NCBI RefSeq assembly: GCF_963678635.1
Contig: NC_087063.1
Coordinates: 72,747,617-72,811,616 of the forward strand
DNA length: 64,000 nt
Reading direction: 5' to 3'
From: Symsagittifera roscoffensis
Taxonomy: Eukaryota; Xenacoelomorpha; Acoela; Convolutidae
The translations under genes and the position numbers were made by a program. Each line of letters begins with the position of its first letter. Within the stretch, counting starts at the first letter, position 1. Under the pieces are notes generated by a model. It ran no database searches, was not told the DNA's origin, and saw only the letters and a list, made by a program, of their open reading frames with translations. Positions 29,101-37,440 of the stretch are shown here, piece after piece.

Positions 29101-31765
29101 GCAAAAGGCCGAGGTTAATAGAATAGAAATGGCAAATCATCTGAAGAGGTCCTGGCAGAGTTTGTTGAAGGATCATTTTGAAGAAGCAATGAGGACACCC
29201 TCATCAGCACCAACATTAATGGCGAATCCCTTCGTTAGAACTGCAGGACAATTAATGTTCACCTGGAGTCTGGTGGGGATAGAGTTGGAAACACTGACCT
29301 CGTATGACAGACTGAAGTTGGGAAGCAAGAAGCTAGATATGTATCAGGCACTGATGCAACACGTAGCCAGGGACAACTCAGGCTTGAGCCTGGCCAGAAG
29401 AAAGGATGCCACGTGTTTCTTGAGATGGATAATGTCGATGATGTCTGATAGCACCATCCTGGCATGCCAACAGAGAGCAAGCGCAAGCAAAACCATGGAA
29501 AAAAGAGTCTCAACGGTCATCTTGAACGTGTATCAGAGCACAGGAATAGAAAAGGAAGAGGGTTCCAGACTATCCCTAGAGAACCATAGGAAGCTAGACG
29601 AGGTACGGAGGTTTTATAATAAGAAGTTCGAAGAAGAACATGATGTTCACCGTAACCTGGCCTCGTCAGAGCAGTACTCGAGAATCAGCGAGAAGGGGGA
29701 ATACCAATATGTGTCTGGAGTGATGGGAATGGCCTACAACCCCTTCTTAGACTCGGAAGCTGGAGGCGCCCACAGGAATCATGAGGTAGCGGAGCTACTG
29801 AAGTTTTGGACAGAAAGAATAATGGAAATAGACGCGGTGGAAAAAGAGGGGCCGAGCCTGGGCCTGATTCTTGAGAAAACACCAGAGGTGGTGAGCATAC
29901 CGCGTTCAAACAAGAGAGTTGAAGTGAACATGGGCGATGGAAATGGCTTGTTAACCACGAACTTGGGAGTGGTATGGAAGCTATTAAGACCCTCCTGGTG
30001 TCCACATCCCCACGCGAGTCTGATCGAGGAAGCCACCGAGCGAGTGAGGTTAGCACCAACGGAAGATGAAGATCTGGCAAAGTTGAGTGTGCTGCATAAG
30101 CTAATTTCACCTCAGATGCAAGAGCCAAGCGAAAAGACTAGTAATCCCGGGTCAGCAAAGAAATTGGAGCCGGGTAGCTGTCTGGATTCGACGTGTGGAA
30201 ACGGAGAGCACACCTGCGATGGACGGTCATGCGTTAGAATACTGTCATTTCAAAAAGAAGACCTGATCACTTGGTTCGAAGACATAACAGAAAGGGAGAA
30301 AAGTGAAGTGCAAATAGTAGCGGAGTGTTACGCGAGAACCACGGTGAATATAGCGACAGCTCTCGGATTCTTCTCGAGAATGTGTAGTCTGCAGTCACTG
30401 GAAAGACTAGAATCTGAACATCATTTAGTGACGGCGTTGAGCGTAGAATCATGGCCCGGGGTGTTGCAGGTGACTCAAAAACACATCCGGAGCTGGAAGG
30501 TTGGTCTCGAGGCGGAAATGGGATTTCCCATGAGCGAAGCTTATGGCTTGCCATTGAACGCGAAATCGCTGATAGGGTCAATGATGGCCAACTTGTGCGG
30601 AAGTCACTACCCACTGCACATGGTGATGGTGGAAGCATCCAGCCAGAGAGTACTGGTGGACAAGGCCTTCTCAGTGCCCAAGTGCGTGAGGTTGGCTCGG
30701 ATATCGCATCACTCGCACAAGTTGTTGAGAAAAATCAGGGGGACAGTACCAAAAGAATTGAGAGATGACTTGAGTGAAATCTGGGGAGAAGAACTTTTGA
30801 AGTTGGAGAGAGAGAACACAAGCGATCACGAGAGACAAAACGTGATCGGAAAACCTGTGGGAAGTGCTCCAAACCTGGAAGATAACGACACGATGCATGA
30901 GAAAATGATGGAGCTTGAGCCTCTCTTGGAAGCCTCGGGGGAGCGTAACCTCAGGAGCATTGAAATCACCCATGGAGAATGCCCATGCCACTGTTTAGCG
31001 CAAACGGTGTGGTATCCAGATCACAAGAACCTTTGCCTGGTGTATGATATGGAAGAAATCTGGTCGATCGGACTACCGGATCACCGACAGAAGGTGACGA
31101 TCTTGGAAGTGAGTACGATCTTGGCTCTGAGATGGATAGAAGAGAATATAACGAAGTATCGGGAAGCGGGGACGCCAACGGCAGAGTCAATATACGCGAT
31201 AGACTACAGTAGGAGACTCGAGTTGTTTGAGACTGCGTGCAAGGTATTCGCCATACCAACGGAGGTCAGACATGTCTGGAGCCGTTTGAGGTTTTTACCA
31301 TGGTTTCGGGCGACGCTGACGTCCTGGTTGTACATGACAACGAAAGATCACATGAGGAAACATCAAAAGGAGTATCGACAGTTCCAGGCCGAGATTGGGC
31401 CGGAAGCTTTCAAGAGACCCCTGTTAACCCATCGTAATGCAATCACGACAGGATGGAAGAGAGTGGGTAAGATGTCTAGAGACAATACCAAGGCGAGGGA
31501 ATCGATACTAGAGGAGGACCTGGCGAAGAACGTGAGCTTGAGCCTGCACAACTCCTTTTGTTTGAACCGGGAATCTAGGGTGAAGGCACTACCCAACCAC
31601 GCAAAGAGGTTGCAAGAGCAAAGAGAATGGATGCGATCCTACGAGCAGCTGAAGGCTTGGGAGGAGATTGTGATTAGCTCCGATGATGAAGAGGAACTGT
31701 TGAGACAGTTTGCCGTATCTAGTACTTCAGGGTGCAGTACCTCCAAGGCGAAGAGTGCGAGATGA
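23012..31765 (+). CDS. Third ORF of the giant element: 2,917-codon SGNH-hydrolase-containing protein
   Basis: The protein lies where an envelope gene would be but has no signal peptide and no envelope motifs. Visible in order: coiled coil (about 100-195); SGNH hydrolase (about 365-545) with GDS373-375, G396, GTND422-425 and DGIH518-521; a second SGNH-like domain (about 790-1010) with GMND849-852 but GSD for GDS and DDH for DxxH; a hydrophobic stretch near 1155-1190 that might cross or touch a membrane; a charged region with the basic word TRKRKRE near 1877; a Cys/His patch near 2390-2408; and a C-terminal IVISSDDEEE that resembles a SUMO-interacting motif. The C-terminal 1,460 residues are conserved in the decayed copy at 1-4377. 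The precise start is uncertain. Apart from the SGNH domains I do not recognise it. Confidence 0.85.
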   Translation: MPSSSWRTRVSAGSLQQRFLMIGYTTEGISNQEQTRWLSWNVDGGVRGFDLARNPGLNNNTEYGAGEFPLPTRPTVRSTSQSSSRVPSMSRTQQTTEAYPDLGVLKKELEKMQKERNKANLDRDQAKLDREKVQLERDQAVNERDQALRLLEMQKAEHQQELRVRENAANRDQLRSELDRIEQRQRELDAQKGARPKERVVTSSRPESRMEVDEAPRARARFNLDREAREHMSEGLEVWIPNDATSSLRSLETQPIRPLMDVELPGYTPTSTSSDSQVSGGSSRLRELGERLRQKSRESSARPELPPTWREQPVRSVVILSYKKNTEGRYHRHNRLDWSTEQKARRDCFHDAAWVQYLAPPRVPEGAVHLIVGDSLVRVLTRIRSHWQTGILSFAGAATPQMLATLDMLGMTKVYTVTLMIGTNDVSRGEARKITRLHDKVCCLLEELRIQMDPILLTICTVPYNMMFDQHALEMNEKVRNLNKVIRDIHRKSVLPVRLLDVAERMEKEGFPEDTSSDGIHFDRPRGAEWLNDVFQEHINALEADLLETAQFTLGPPPNPPFLASRALSGRLGPRVDTRDSSRSSQTRLQSATPMESEEVTSSTPPGLAISSVVVAESKREKKSMETARLRYPEKVKELDLESLECRRELAETLGIERVSHEDLNRHHCVDWLKAHEAHFSRAKLMETTDLTGIPTKAIMGPINYRPLKLLGSPGLIAEPPKHRTSIARIRLATPAQLKVVDKLLNPGGTGLPDAAYEGSKLAEDPRYGKPCGSTQLAKTLAVYDRADPAAARVVIVAGSDFEGTSPKLFWPETLIYSLPGAELNQMLTLVVAIKSEMPCEPELLLFAGMNDHLHAMGLLEQLKGDEIPTSRKIWEAIQALFAAMNEVQENVVSRFGSKTKVVFTTSPGYANMPPALQFVYAVLILIAEGNEWRILMAAPNRELEPSNLRLRKSELAAAWADISHALRGFYGLADILIVLDEVLLLEISNLARQLKFSPVIGDDHPAISKLTASLWFRSMDVKITNSSSRSRGPSNERRNVAETEKQLESMKYRLTQENGWWPFLTPRLENATNKTREEAPPLVKQVWSFLEKQLELAETRDMTVARFVSAANEVTIGGFWREHAKGELKTRRDYEILKFLSPCWEKEFLAGIFGTTATIFGAFVQEILGMPISLLLALYLVYPRYLFNMGPAYMFSRGVETLRVDGYLALVLLTHGELVSFHRLMEYGEPLSMGRVHTSIETSSYKCAAGLKTLLVQYLMMQNRHMTGEDENPTSREEWKKTNRGMPLLTDLCLAMRSDPMGIIRGLEEVVTCIYGPAVTYAFQDPLVTTYRHSVTHLSLISILDGTALNWCQQEVLRGRMSNTVLFGKVKDAELIVYNFRGQMQCRMGGKREGPIEMYPKFWNLNPLTADGREILRIPAWKECFALVKRELETIMEKEILPATMPEFPIVRRMTLGMNSPLVVPSIMARMTTEETQKDFTDGWDPLFIGYPAAVYFHTSEMKVNSWTTQAKKSRGSQPPGYEVRKVLRTLEKEGLENMLPIWDDGRMMVMEGHVALVDDMKFATRKYKAPYGLEQVEIRQEGTELDAAGQLHVALTEYKKLDPTTPSPLSVDTPGDKRSGPVEDRFKKILERRRHESEEESMDETLSEAGESMEVGNTPEPGPSGEELTTQELLKDLSEENWADTATPPLIPSPRKDLELPLASETFNMGMILLSSEEREKNTFEGNRDIFLGSLKDDAWQEFLEEFNQEVGSETTLDKFKEELWDTVVRFGEPLLIGTGLDEKARKELLSKLVELRNSRSKTREEKCEDSSTRRQKTVDKMVDDIKRDKVGTSNMIKSTNILKARAGGRQELEGVDGEVESVMVATTPSSRDVKTRKRKREVEGLGSPSVDAVSNGNLRETAPMVLARCKTAAYKSSSELRRPLEVEREIEVSTSSTSEEDFKSQKINVKRGSTNGQTWEVDVGKEWISKAHQATGKRVTSDPLERNKTRNTSRTWWVALETLKEMEDCWKKLDSGVARKRRNWATQQKAEVNRIEMANHLKRSWQSLLKDHFEEAMRTPSSAPTLMANPFVRTAGQLMFTWSLVGIELETLTSYDRLKLGSKKLDMYQALMQHVARDNSGLSLARRKDATCFLRWIMSMMSDSTILACQQRASASKTMEKRVSTVILNVYQSTGIEKEEGSRLSLENHRKLDEVRRFYNKKFEEEHDVHRNLASSEQYSRISEKGEYQYVSGVMGMAYNPFLDSEAGGAHRNHEVAELLKFWTERIMEIDAVEKEGPSLGLILEKTPEVVSIPRSNKRVEVNMGDGNGLLTTNLGVVWKLLRPSWCPHPHASLIEEATERVRLAPTEDEDLAKLSVLHKLISPQMQEPSEKTSNPGSAKKLEPGSCLDSTCGNGEHTCDGRSCVRILSFQKEDLITWFEDITEREKSEVQIVAECYARTTVNIATALGFFSRMCSLQSLERLESEHHLVTALSVESWPGVLQVTQKHIRSWKVGLEAEMGFPMSEAYGLPLNAKSLIGSMMANLCGSHYPLHMVMVEASSQRVLVDKAFSVPKCVRLARISHHSHKLLRKIRGTVPKELRDDLSEIWGEELLKLERENTSDHERQNVIGKPVGSAPNLEDNDTMHEKMMELEPLLEASGERNLRSIEITHGECPCHCLAQTVWYPDHKNLCLVYDMEEIWSIGLPDHRQKVTILEVSTILALRWIEENITKYREAGTPTAESIYAIDYSRRLELFETACKVFAIPTEVRHVWSRLRFLPWFRATLTSWLYMTTKDHMRKHQKEYRQFQAEIGPEAFKRPLLTHRNAITTGWKRVGKMSRDNTKARESILEEDLAKNVSLSLHNSFCLNRESRVKALPNHAKRLQEQREWMRSYEQLKAWEEIVISSDDEEELLRQFAVSSTSGCSTSKAKSAR
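24095..24650 (+). other. SGNH (GDSL-like) hydrolase domain within the third ORF
   Basis: All four family blocks are present with the right spacing: HLIVGDSLVR (nucleophile S375), FAGAATPQ (oxyanion G396), MIGTNDVS (N424) and DGIHFDR (D518, H521). Members of this family cleave ester or acetyl bonds. SGNH esterase domains are known in ORF1 of some LINEs; I know of no standard Gypsy element that has one. Confidence 0.85.
25380..26040 (+). other. Second, degenerate SGNH-like domain within the third ORF
   Basis: VVIVAGSDFEG aligns with block I (GSD instead of GDS), LLFAGMNDHLHA matches block III (GxND), and VIGDDHPAI lies where block V (DxxH) is expected, with changed spacing. Hydrophobic strands lie between them as in the fold. 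The altered catalytic blocks suggest a binding or structural copy derived by duplication of the first domain. Confidence 0.5.
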
Positions 31766-32194
31766 GCAGGTGGCTCGAATGGATCTTGAGTCTTGAGAGG
31801 GAAAGGGGGGCTTGAGCGTGGATCCGGGTGAAACTTGGATTCACGAAAAAGAAGTTTTAACAAAGCAAATATTGTTATTAATATACTATATTTATTATAT
31901 AAATGAAAATGCTGCATGACAATTTCCTGATTGAATAGGACAAAAGAAATTTTAAATGATTGGCTTGGAAAGCAAGAATTCAAGGGTGCAGGTGTGTGCA
32001 GATTTTGATTGCTGTTTAGCGATAGTGTGAAAATTTTACATGGCTGTGAATTTTGGGGTGTAGATAAGCTTAAGTCTGCTGCAAACTTCTGTAAATGACC
32101 ACTGGCACTGTATCTTGAGTAACACTCGGTTTTCTGGGACTCACTGGCAGAAGACAGCACGCGATGAGGACATCGATCTCGAGTCCGGGGAGTA
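31766..32194 (+). other. 3' untranslated region and candidate polypurine tract
   Basis: No gene is seen. The segment is conserved with 4378-4798 of copy 1. GGGGAGTA lies directly before the LTR and is the best candidate primer for plus-strand synthesis. Confidence 0.6.
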
Positions 32195-33102
32195 TGTGCC
32201 AGTCGGTCATATTCGGAAGTTTGACCTTGAGAGAAGCAAAAAACACTTGATTTTGGAGTGAAATTTAGTTTTTCAAAATTTCGAATGGAACCAGTCATGC
32301 ACGATTTTCTCGCGATAACTGAAAATCAGAAAAGAGAAGTCAGAACAATCGAGTAACAATCGCGGGAAAGTTGCTAAATAAAACGGTGGGAAATTGCTAT
32401 TCGCAATTTCTGTCACAATAGAACAAGAGTAGAGCTGTCCCATCTGAAACAGAGACATGCGTGTTCCCGAGAACTGGATTGTCATTACTCGATTGGATTA
32501 TTATTTGAACTGGACTAGAGTGAACCTTCGGTGGAAAGGTGGACAGCTTGAGTGTCCCAATGGTTCACGAGAAACTATATCCTAGAGTTAAAACTTGTCC
32601 TTGTCATTGAAACTGATAAACATTAAAACTCATTTAGTTACATTATTTAATTCTCGAGTTGATTACCGACTGAAGTACTTCCCTTTCTTGAGCGTGCTAC
32701 GATGTGAGTACCTAATTTAAATTTCTAGAGTGTGTTTTATAATTGTTATGTTGAGGTAAGGCGAGTTTTAGGTTGATCCATCTGAAATGGATCAAAGTTC
32801 CACTGTCTAATAAAAATAAACTTAACGGATTGTTCTAACCCGGTTTTTAACGGCGTTCATGTATTTTGGGTATCTAGAGACCTAAGTATGGGGACGTTTC
32901 TAATTCTAGAGTGGGGGGATATTTTAGTAGTAGCCTTTAAGCTGTAACGGGTCGTAGTCTCATGTCACAAACGAACCGAACTGGCTCCGACCGTTCTTGA
33001 GGTAGAAAAACACAAGAGATGGTGTCCCTGACCCTTGAGCCAGTGGTTATAGGGCCTATTTTTCTTAAGCCTCATGTGTGACTGCAGTAGACGAATGTTA
33101 CA
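32195..33102 (+). repeat. 3' LTR of the giant element
   Basis: It is 908 bp and nearly identical to the 5' LTR. Its last 372 bp (32731-33102) are the start of a tandem duplication that reappears at 34247-34618. Confidence 0.92.
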
Positions 33103-33104
33103 AA

Positions 33105-33362
33105 GAAACGAAAAAGTTTGTTAGCCTGGCATTAAAAATGAATTTTCAATTATGTATTCTCTATCTTGTATTATAGTTGTAAATGCGGTCTTCACTATCT
33201 CGGCATGTGTAAGCGTTTTCAGCGTATTGTACAGAAACGAAAAAGTTTGTTAGCCTGGCGTTAAGAAAAGAATTTTCAATTATCTATTATCTATCTTTTA
33301 TTATAGTTCTAAATGCGGGCTTCACTATCTCGGCGTGCTTAAGCAATTTCAACGTATTGTTT
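33105..33362 (+). repeat. 129-bp imperfect tandem duplication
   Basis: GAAACGAAAAAGTTTGTTAG begins at 33105 and again at 33234, and the following 110 bp agree with scattered changes. It is repeated again in the second copy of the 1,516-bp duplication (from 34621). Confidence 0.85.
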
Positions 33363-33499
33363 TTGCATGTTCAACGGTAGAATTTTTTTCATGTTTAAGC
33401 TGTATCGTATCTTGCAATGGTTAAGAATTTTTCATTTTTCCAGTTGAAATTCAAGGATTTTTTTCACAAAATTTAAAATGAGCAAACTTTTTTAAAAAG

Positions 33500-34246
33500 A
33501 TGCTGTCAGGCTTATCCCAGGGGTTGCGATTTTTGCTTTCAAATAAGAATACCCAATAACTTTCAGTTTAGGAGAAACGACAATTTTTTGTGATTTTTTC
33601 ATAATTTTAAGAAATCTAATTTTAAAAAATTTTTGCGAAATTTGAAAACCCCAACTCTTTAATTGGGTGCTTTTAAGGGTATTCCTAGGGATTGCGAATA
33701 ATGCCTTTAAATATGACTGCTCAAATGCTTGTAGTTTTCCAGATATGACTTTTTAAATATATTTTTCTCAAATTTTCCAGTAAAATTAGATACAGAAACA
33801 TCCGTAGTAGAGTACTCTGAGGTTACTCTCAGGGATTGCAAATCTTGCTCCCCAATGCGACTGCTCAAATGTTTTTAGTTTTCGAGATGTGACTTTTTTA
33901 AGTCTTTACCATTGTCCAAAGAACTAAGATATTAAAAGTTTCACAAAAATTGAAATTCCTGTCTCTATAGTGAGGCAATGTCAGCGTACTCTCAGGTGTT
34001 GCAAATTTTGTCTCCAAATGTGACTGCTCAAATCCCTGTAGTTTTCGAGATATGACGTTTTCAAAGATTTTTGTTCAAAATTTTCAGTTAACTTGGATTT
34101 AAAAACACCCGTAGTAGGGTACTCTGAGGTTACTCTCAGAGATTGCAAGTCTTGCGTCCATATGCGACTGCTCAAAAATTTTAAGTTTTCTAGATGTGAC
34201 TTTTTAATGACTTCTTCCAAAGTTTCAAAGATATAATATACATTAG
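33500..34246 (+). repeat. Degenerate array of about 145-160-bp units
   Basis: GACTGCTCAAA followed by a variant of AGTTTTCGAGATATGACTTT recurs at 33715, 33859, 34022 and 34166 (spacing 144, 163, 144), each preceded by a variant of CTCAGGGATTGCAAAT. A weaker unit precedes them. The array is copied again at 35016-35762. It looks like an old satellite. Confidence 0.7.
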
Positions 34247-35762
34247 TGTGTTTTATAATTGTTATGTTGAGGTAAGGCGAGTTTTAGGTTGATCCATCTG
34301 AAATGGATCAAAGTTCCACTGTCTAATAAAAATAAACTTAACGGATTGTTCTAACCCGGTTTTTAACGGCGTTCATGTATTTTGGGTATCTAGAGACCTA
34401 AGTATGGGGACGTTTCTAATTCTAGAGTGGGGGGATGTTTTAGTAGTAGCCTTTAAGCTGTAACGGGTCGTAGTCTCATGTCACAAACGAACCGAACTGG
34501 CTCCGACCGTTCTTGAGGTAGAAAAACACAAGAGATGGTGTCCCTGACCCTTGAGCCAGTGGTTATAGGGCCTATTTTTCTTAAGCCTCATGTGTGACTG
34601 CAGTAGACGAATGTTACAAAGAAACGAAAAAGTTTGTTAGCCTGGCATTAAAAATGAATTTTCAATTATGTATTCTCTATCTTGTATTATAGTTGTAAAT
34701 GCGGTCTTCACTATCTCGGCATGTGTAAGCGTTTTCAGCGTATTGTACAGAAACGAAAAAGTTTGTTAGCCTGGCGTTAAGAAAAGAATTTTCAATTATC
34801 TATTATCTATCTTTTATTATAGTTCTAAATGCGGGCTTCACTATCTCGGCGTGCTTAAGCAATTTCAACGTATTGTTTTTGCATGTTCAACGGTAGAATT
34901 TTTTTCATGTTTAAGCTGTATCGTATCTTGCAATGGTTAAGAATTTTTCATTTTTCCAGTTGAAATTCAAGGATTTTTTTCACAAAATTTAAAATGAGCA
35001 AACTTTTTTAAAAAGATGCTGTCAGGCTTATCCCAGGGGTTGCGATTTTTGCTTTCAAATAAGAATACCCAATAACTTTCAGTTTAGGAGAAACGACAAT
35101 TTTTTGTGATTTTTTCATAATTTTAAGAAATCTAATTTTAAAAAATTTTTGCGAAATTTGAAAACCCCAACTCTTTAATTGGGTGCTTTTAAGGGTATTC
35201 CTAGGGATTGCGAATAATGCCTTTAAATATGACTGCTCAAATGCTTGTAGTTTTCCAGATATGACTTTTTAAATATATTTTTCTCAAATTTTCCAGTAAA
35301 ATTAGATACAGAAACATCCGTAGTAGAGTACTCTGAGGTTACTCTCAGGGATTGCAAATCTTGCTCCCCAATGCGACTGCTCAAATGTTTTTAGTTTTCG
35401 AGATGTGACTTTTTTAAGTCTTTACCATTGTCCAAAGAACTAAGATATTAAAAGTTTCACAAAAATTGAAATTCCTGTCTCTATAGTGAGGCAATGTCAG
35501 CGTACTCTCAGGTGTTGCAAATTTTGTCTCCAAATGTGACTGCTCAAATCCCTGTAGTTTTCGAGATATGACGTTTTCAAAGATTTTTGTTCAAAATTTT
35601 CAGTTAACTTGGATTTAAAAACACCCGTAGTAGGGTACTCTGAGGTTACTCTCAGAGATTGCAAGTCTTGCGTCCATATGCGACTGCTCAAAAATTTTAA
35701 GTTTTCTAGATGTGACTTTTTAATGACTTCTTCCAAAGTTTCAAAGATATAATCCATTAGAA

Positions 35763-36181
35763 ACTTCACAAAATTTGTTTTCCGCAACCTTCTAGTGAGA
35801 CATCTTTTTTGTCACGCTACTTTCTGAGGCGTTGCGAAACTGAGGCTGTATGAGTTTCTGAGATTTGACTTTTCCTATGATAGTTTCATTTTTCGAGAAA
35901 CTTTGGTATTAAAAATTCTTCATGGGCCCACTAGGTTTCCGAGATTTAACGTTTTATGGTTTTTAAAATTTGAAGTAAGAAAAAAACTTGAATTAATTTT
36001 TTGAAATTAAGAAAGTACCAACACTATAATAACCAGCCCTTTAAATTACCAACTGTCAGAGAACAGTCGGAGGTTGCAGAACTTCTTTCCAATAAAAGCT
36101 GTTTTTAGTTACCAAAAATTCGAAGCACTGGAGGTGCGTTACAAGCTAGTTTTCCTGAAGCTTTTATGTCCCAGCCGATAA
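35763..36181. other. Decayed repeat sequence
   Basis: No gene is seen. Fragments such as GAGGCGTTGCGAAACTGAGG and GTTTCTGAGATTTGACTTTT look like further, more diverged units of the neighbouring 145-bp array. Confidence 0.5.
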
Positions 36182-36660
36182 TTGAGACGATTCCAAAAGT
36201 TTCTAATGGAAAGTTTGGTGACAGACGGTAAAGAATTGAGGTCCGGGCTCCAGAACCAATTTCTTAGATCAAGTGCAAATACGAGTGTTCTTTCGCATGA
36301 AAAACTATGCCAAAGAACCCTCATGGTTGCACCTAATCTAAAAACTACCTTTGACACACTAATTGACACCGTCCTTCTGGATGATATATACAACTCAGGC
36401 TTAGCAACCAAGACCAAGCGATGGCTGTTATCCTATCTCTAAGGACGCTTCTCATATGCTGAATTTAGAGACGCAATATCTGGCATGAGAAAATTTAACA
36501 ATGTGTGCCACATGGTGTGCTCTCGCCCTCCCTCTTCAACCTATATCTGAGCCTCATCTCCTGCCTAAGCCGCGAGAAATGTTTAAGCCGGTAACTAATC
36601 CTGATGACATAATAATACTAACTTCAGCTGCACATCAATTTGAGCTTCACGCACCAATAA
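36182..36660 (+). pseudogene. Reverse transcriptase relic of a Jockey-like non-LTR element
   Basis: Broken frames spell KTTFDTLIDTVLLDDIY, KRWLLSYL, GRFSYAEFRDAISG, PHGVLSPSLFNLYLS and PDDIIILTSA, in the order of RT motifs A, B and C in Jockey-like LINEs. The usual YADD has become NPDD, and stops and shifts separate the pieces. The same relic resumes at 37441. Confidence 0.75.
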
Positions 36661-36664
36661 AATT

Positions 36665-37074
36665 TTACCGTACTCAATCGTGGACTCTGGGGTTGATGTG
36701 AAAATTTTCAATCCCATGTCAAAACATCGCGAAAACTGCATAAGGATGCATACAAATACCACGAAACTCTGAAGAACTCCAAATATCAGCAAAGAATTTT
36801 AAACGTAGAGCAGAGTAGCTTCTGCCCGCTAATTTTTGGATGCACCGGTGGCGCTGCTCCAACAGCCACGCGAACGATGCAGCGCTTGGCCGAAAAACTA
36901 AGTGAAAAAAGACAAGAAAGCTATCCAGAATCTATAAACTACATAAGAACTAAAATAAGCTTCGCGCTCCTGAGGAGCTCTATACTTTGTATAAGGGGGT
37001 GCAGATCGCTACGCAAAGTTCAATTTATCGACAACTCCATAAGCGCTATTGTAGAGGAAGGACGGCTAAGATAA
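36665..37074 (+). pseudogene. C-terminal fragment of a second non-LTR element ORF
   Basis: GVDVKIFNPMSKHRENC, then after a one-base shift YQQRILNVEQSSFCPLIFG, and ISFALLRSSILCIRGCRSL up to a stop at 37072-37074. From memory this matches the C-terminal region of RT-encoding proteins common in cnidarian and fish genomes; I cannot name the clade with certainty. It interrupts the Jockey-like relic and is followed by its own 3' tail, so it is a 5'-truncated insertion. Confidence 0.5.
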
Positions 37075-37075
37075 A

Positions 37076-37210
37076 TTAACATTACGACGATGCATTTAAT
37101 GCTGATTTATGACTTCATTGCTGATATATATGCATTTTTATATCGCTGGTATGGCCCTATCCAGCTTGTGCACTTACCGTAACTAAATGGAAGGGCCCTT
37201 TTTGTAATTT
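37076..37210 (+). repeat. 3' tail of a non-LTR element (copy 1)
   Basis: GCTGGTATGGCCCTATCCAG, CTTGTGCAC and GGAAGGGCCC ending in a T-rich run match 51010-51152 in intron 4 of the Eph-like gene, in the same orientation. The position after the stop at 37074 suggests a LINE 3' untranslated region. The next 230 bases to 37440 show nothing recognisable. Confidence 0.65.
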
Positions 37211-37440
37211 AGTTTTTTTTTAATTGAACGAATGGCTAAAGAACATACACTTAAATATCTCCCCTTGAAAACAAGTCCATGGTAATTGTTTTTTTTTCTT
37301 GGTCTGTTAAAGTAACTGCTACACAACCAAAGTCGATATTTGAGGATACCACTAAAGGCATAAAAAACCCAAAAATCGTGGGTGTTAGCTACGCTCACAT
37401 GTTCACATTTGGAATTAATGCACAATGTTTGCGCACGAGT

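Larger units (their letters stand above)
10246..33102 (+). mobile_element. Giant Ty3/Gypsy-type LTR retroelement, 22,857 bp
   Basis: Two 908-bp LTRs (10246-11153, 32195-33102) bound an internal region with leader, gag, linker, protease, pol with macro-like tail, and a 2,917-codon third ORF. By eye the LTRs differ at about seven sites (about 0.8%), so insertion is recent. Protease lies before RT, and the RT-RNase H-integrase order is that of Ty3/Gypsy. The flanks read AAAAG before and, after the terminal CA, AAGAA; this allows a short duplication of AAG, or AAAG if the LTR ends one base earlier. The element is two to four times longer than usual Gypsy elements because of the third ORF, a long acidic insert in pol and the leader. 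Confidence 0.92.
32731..35762 (+). repeat. 1,516-bp tandem duplication: partial LTR plus flank
   Basis: Copy 1 is 32731-34246 and copy 2 is 34247-35762. The LTR end TTACA falls at 33102 and 34618, exactly 1,516 bp apart, and the copies stay aligned to ATATAAT at 34231/35747. I saw one substitution (GGGATATTTT/GGGATGTTTT). The junction shares CATTAG and AG with the parental ends, with a few extra bases in copy 1. The duplication arose after the element inserted. Confidence 0.9.
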
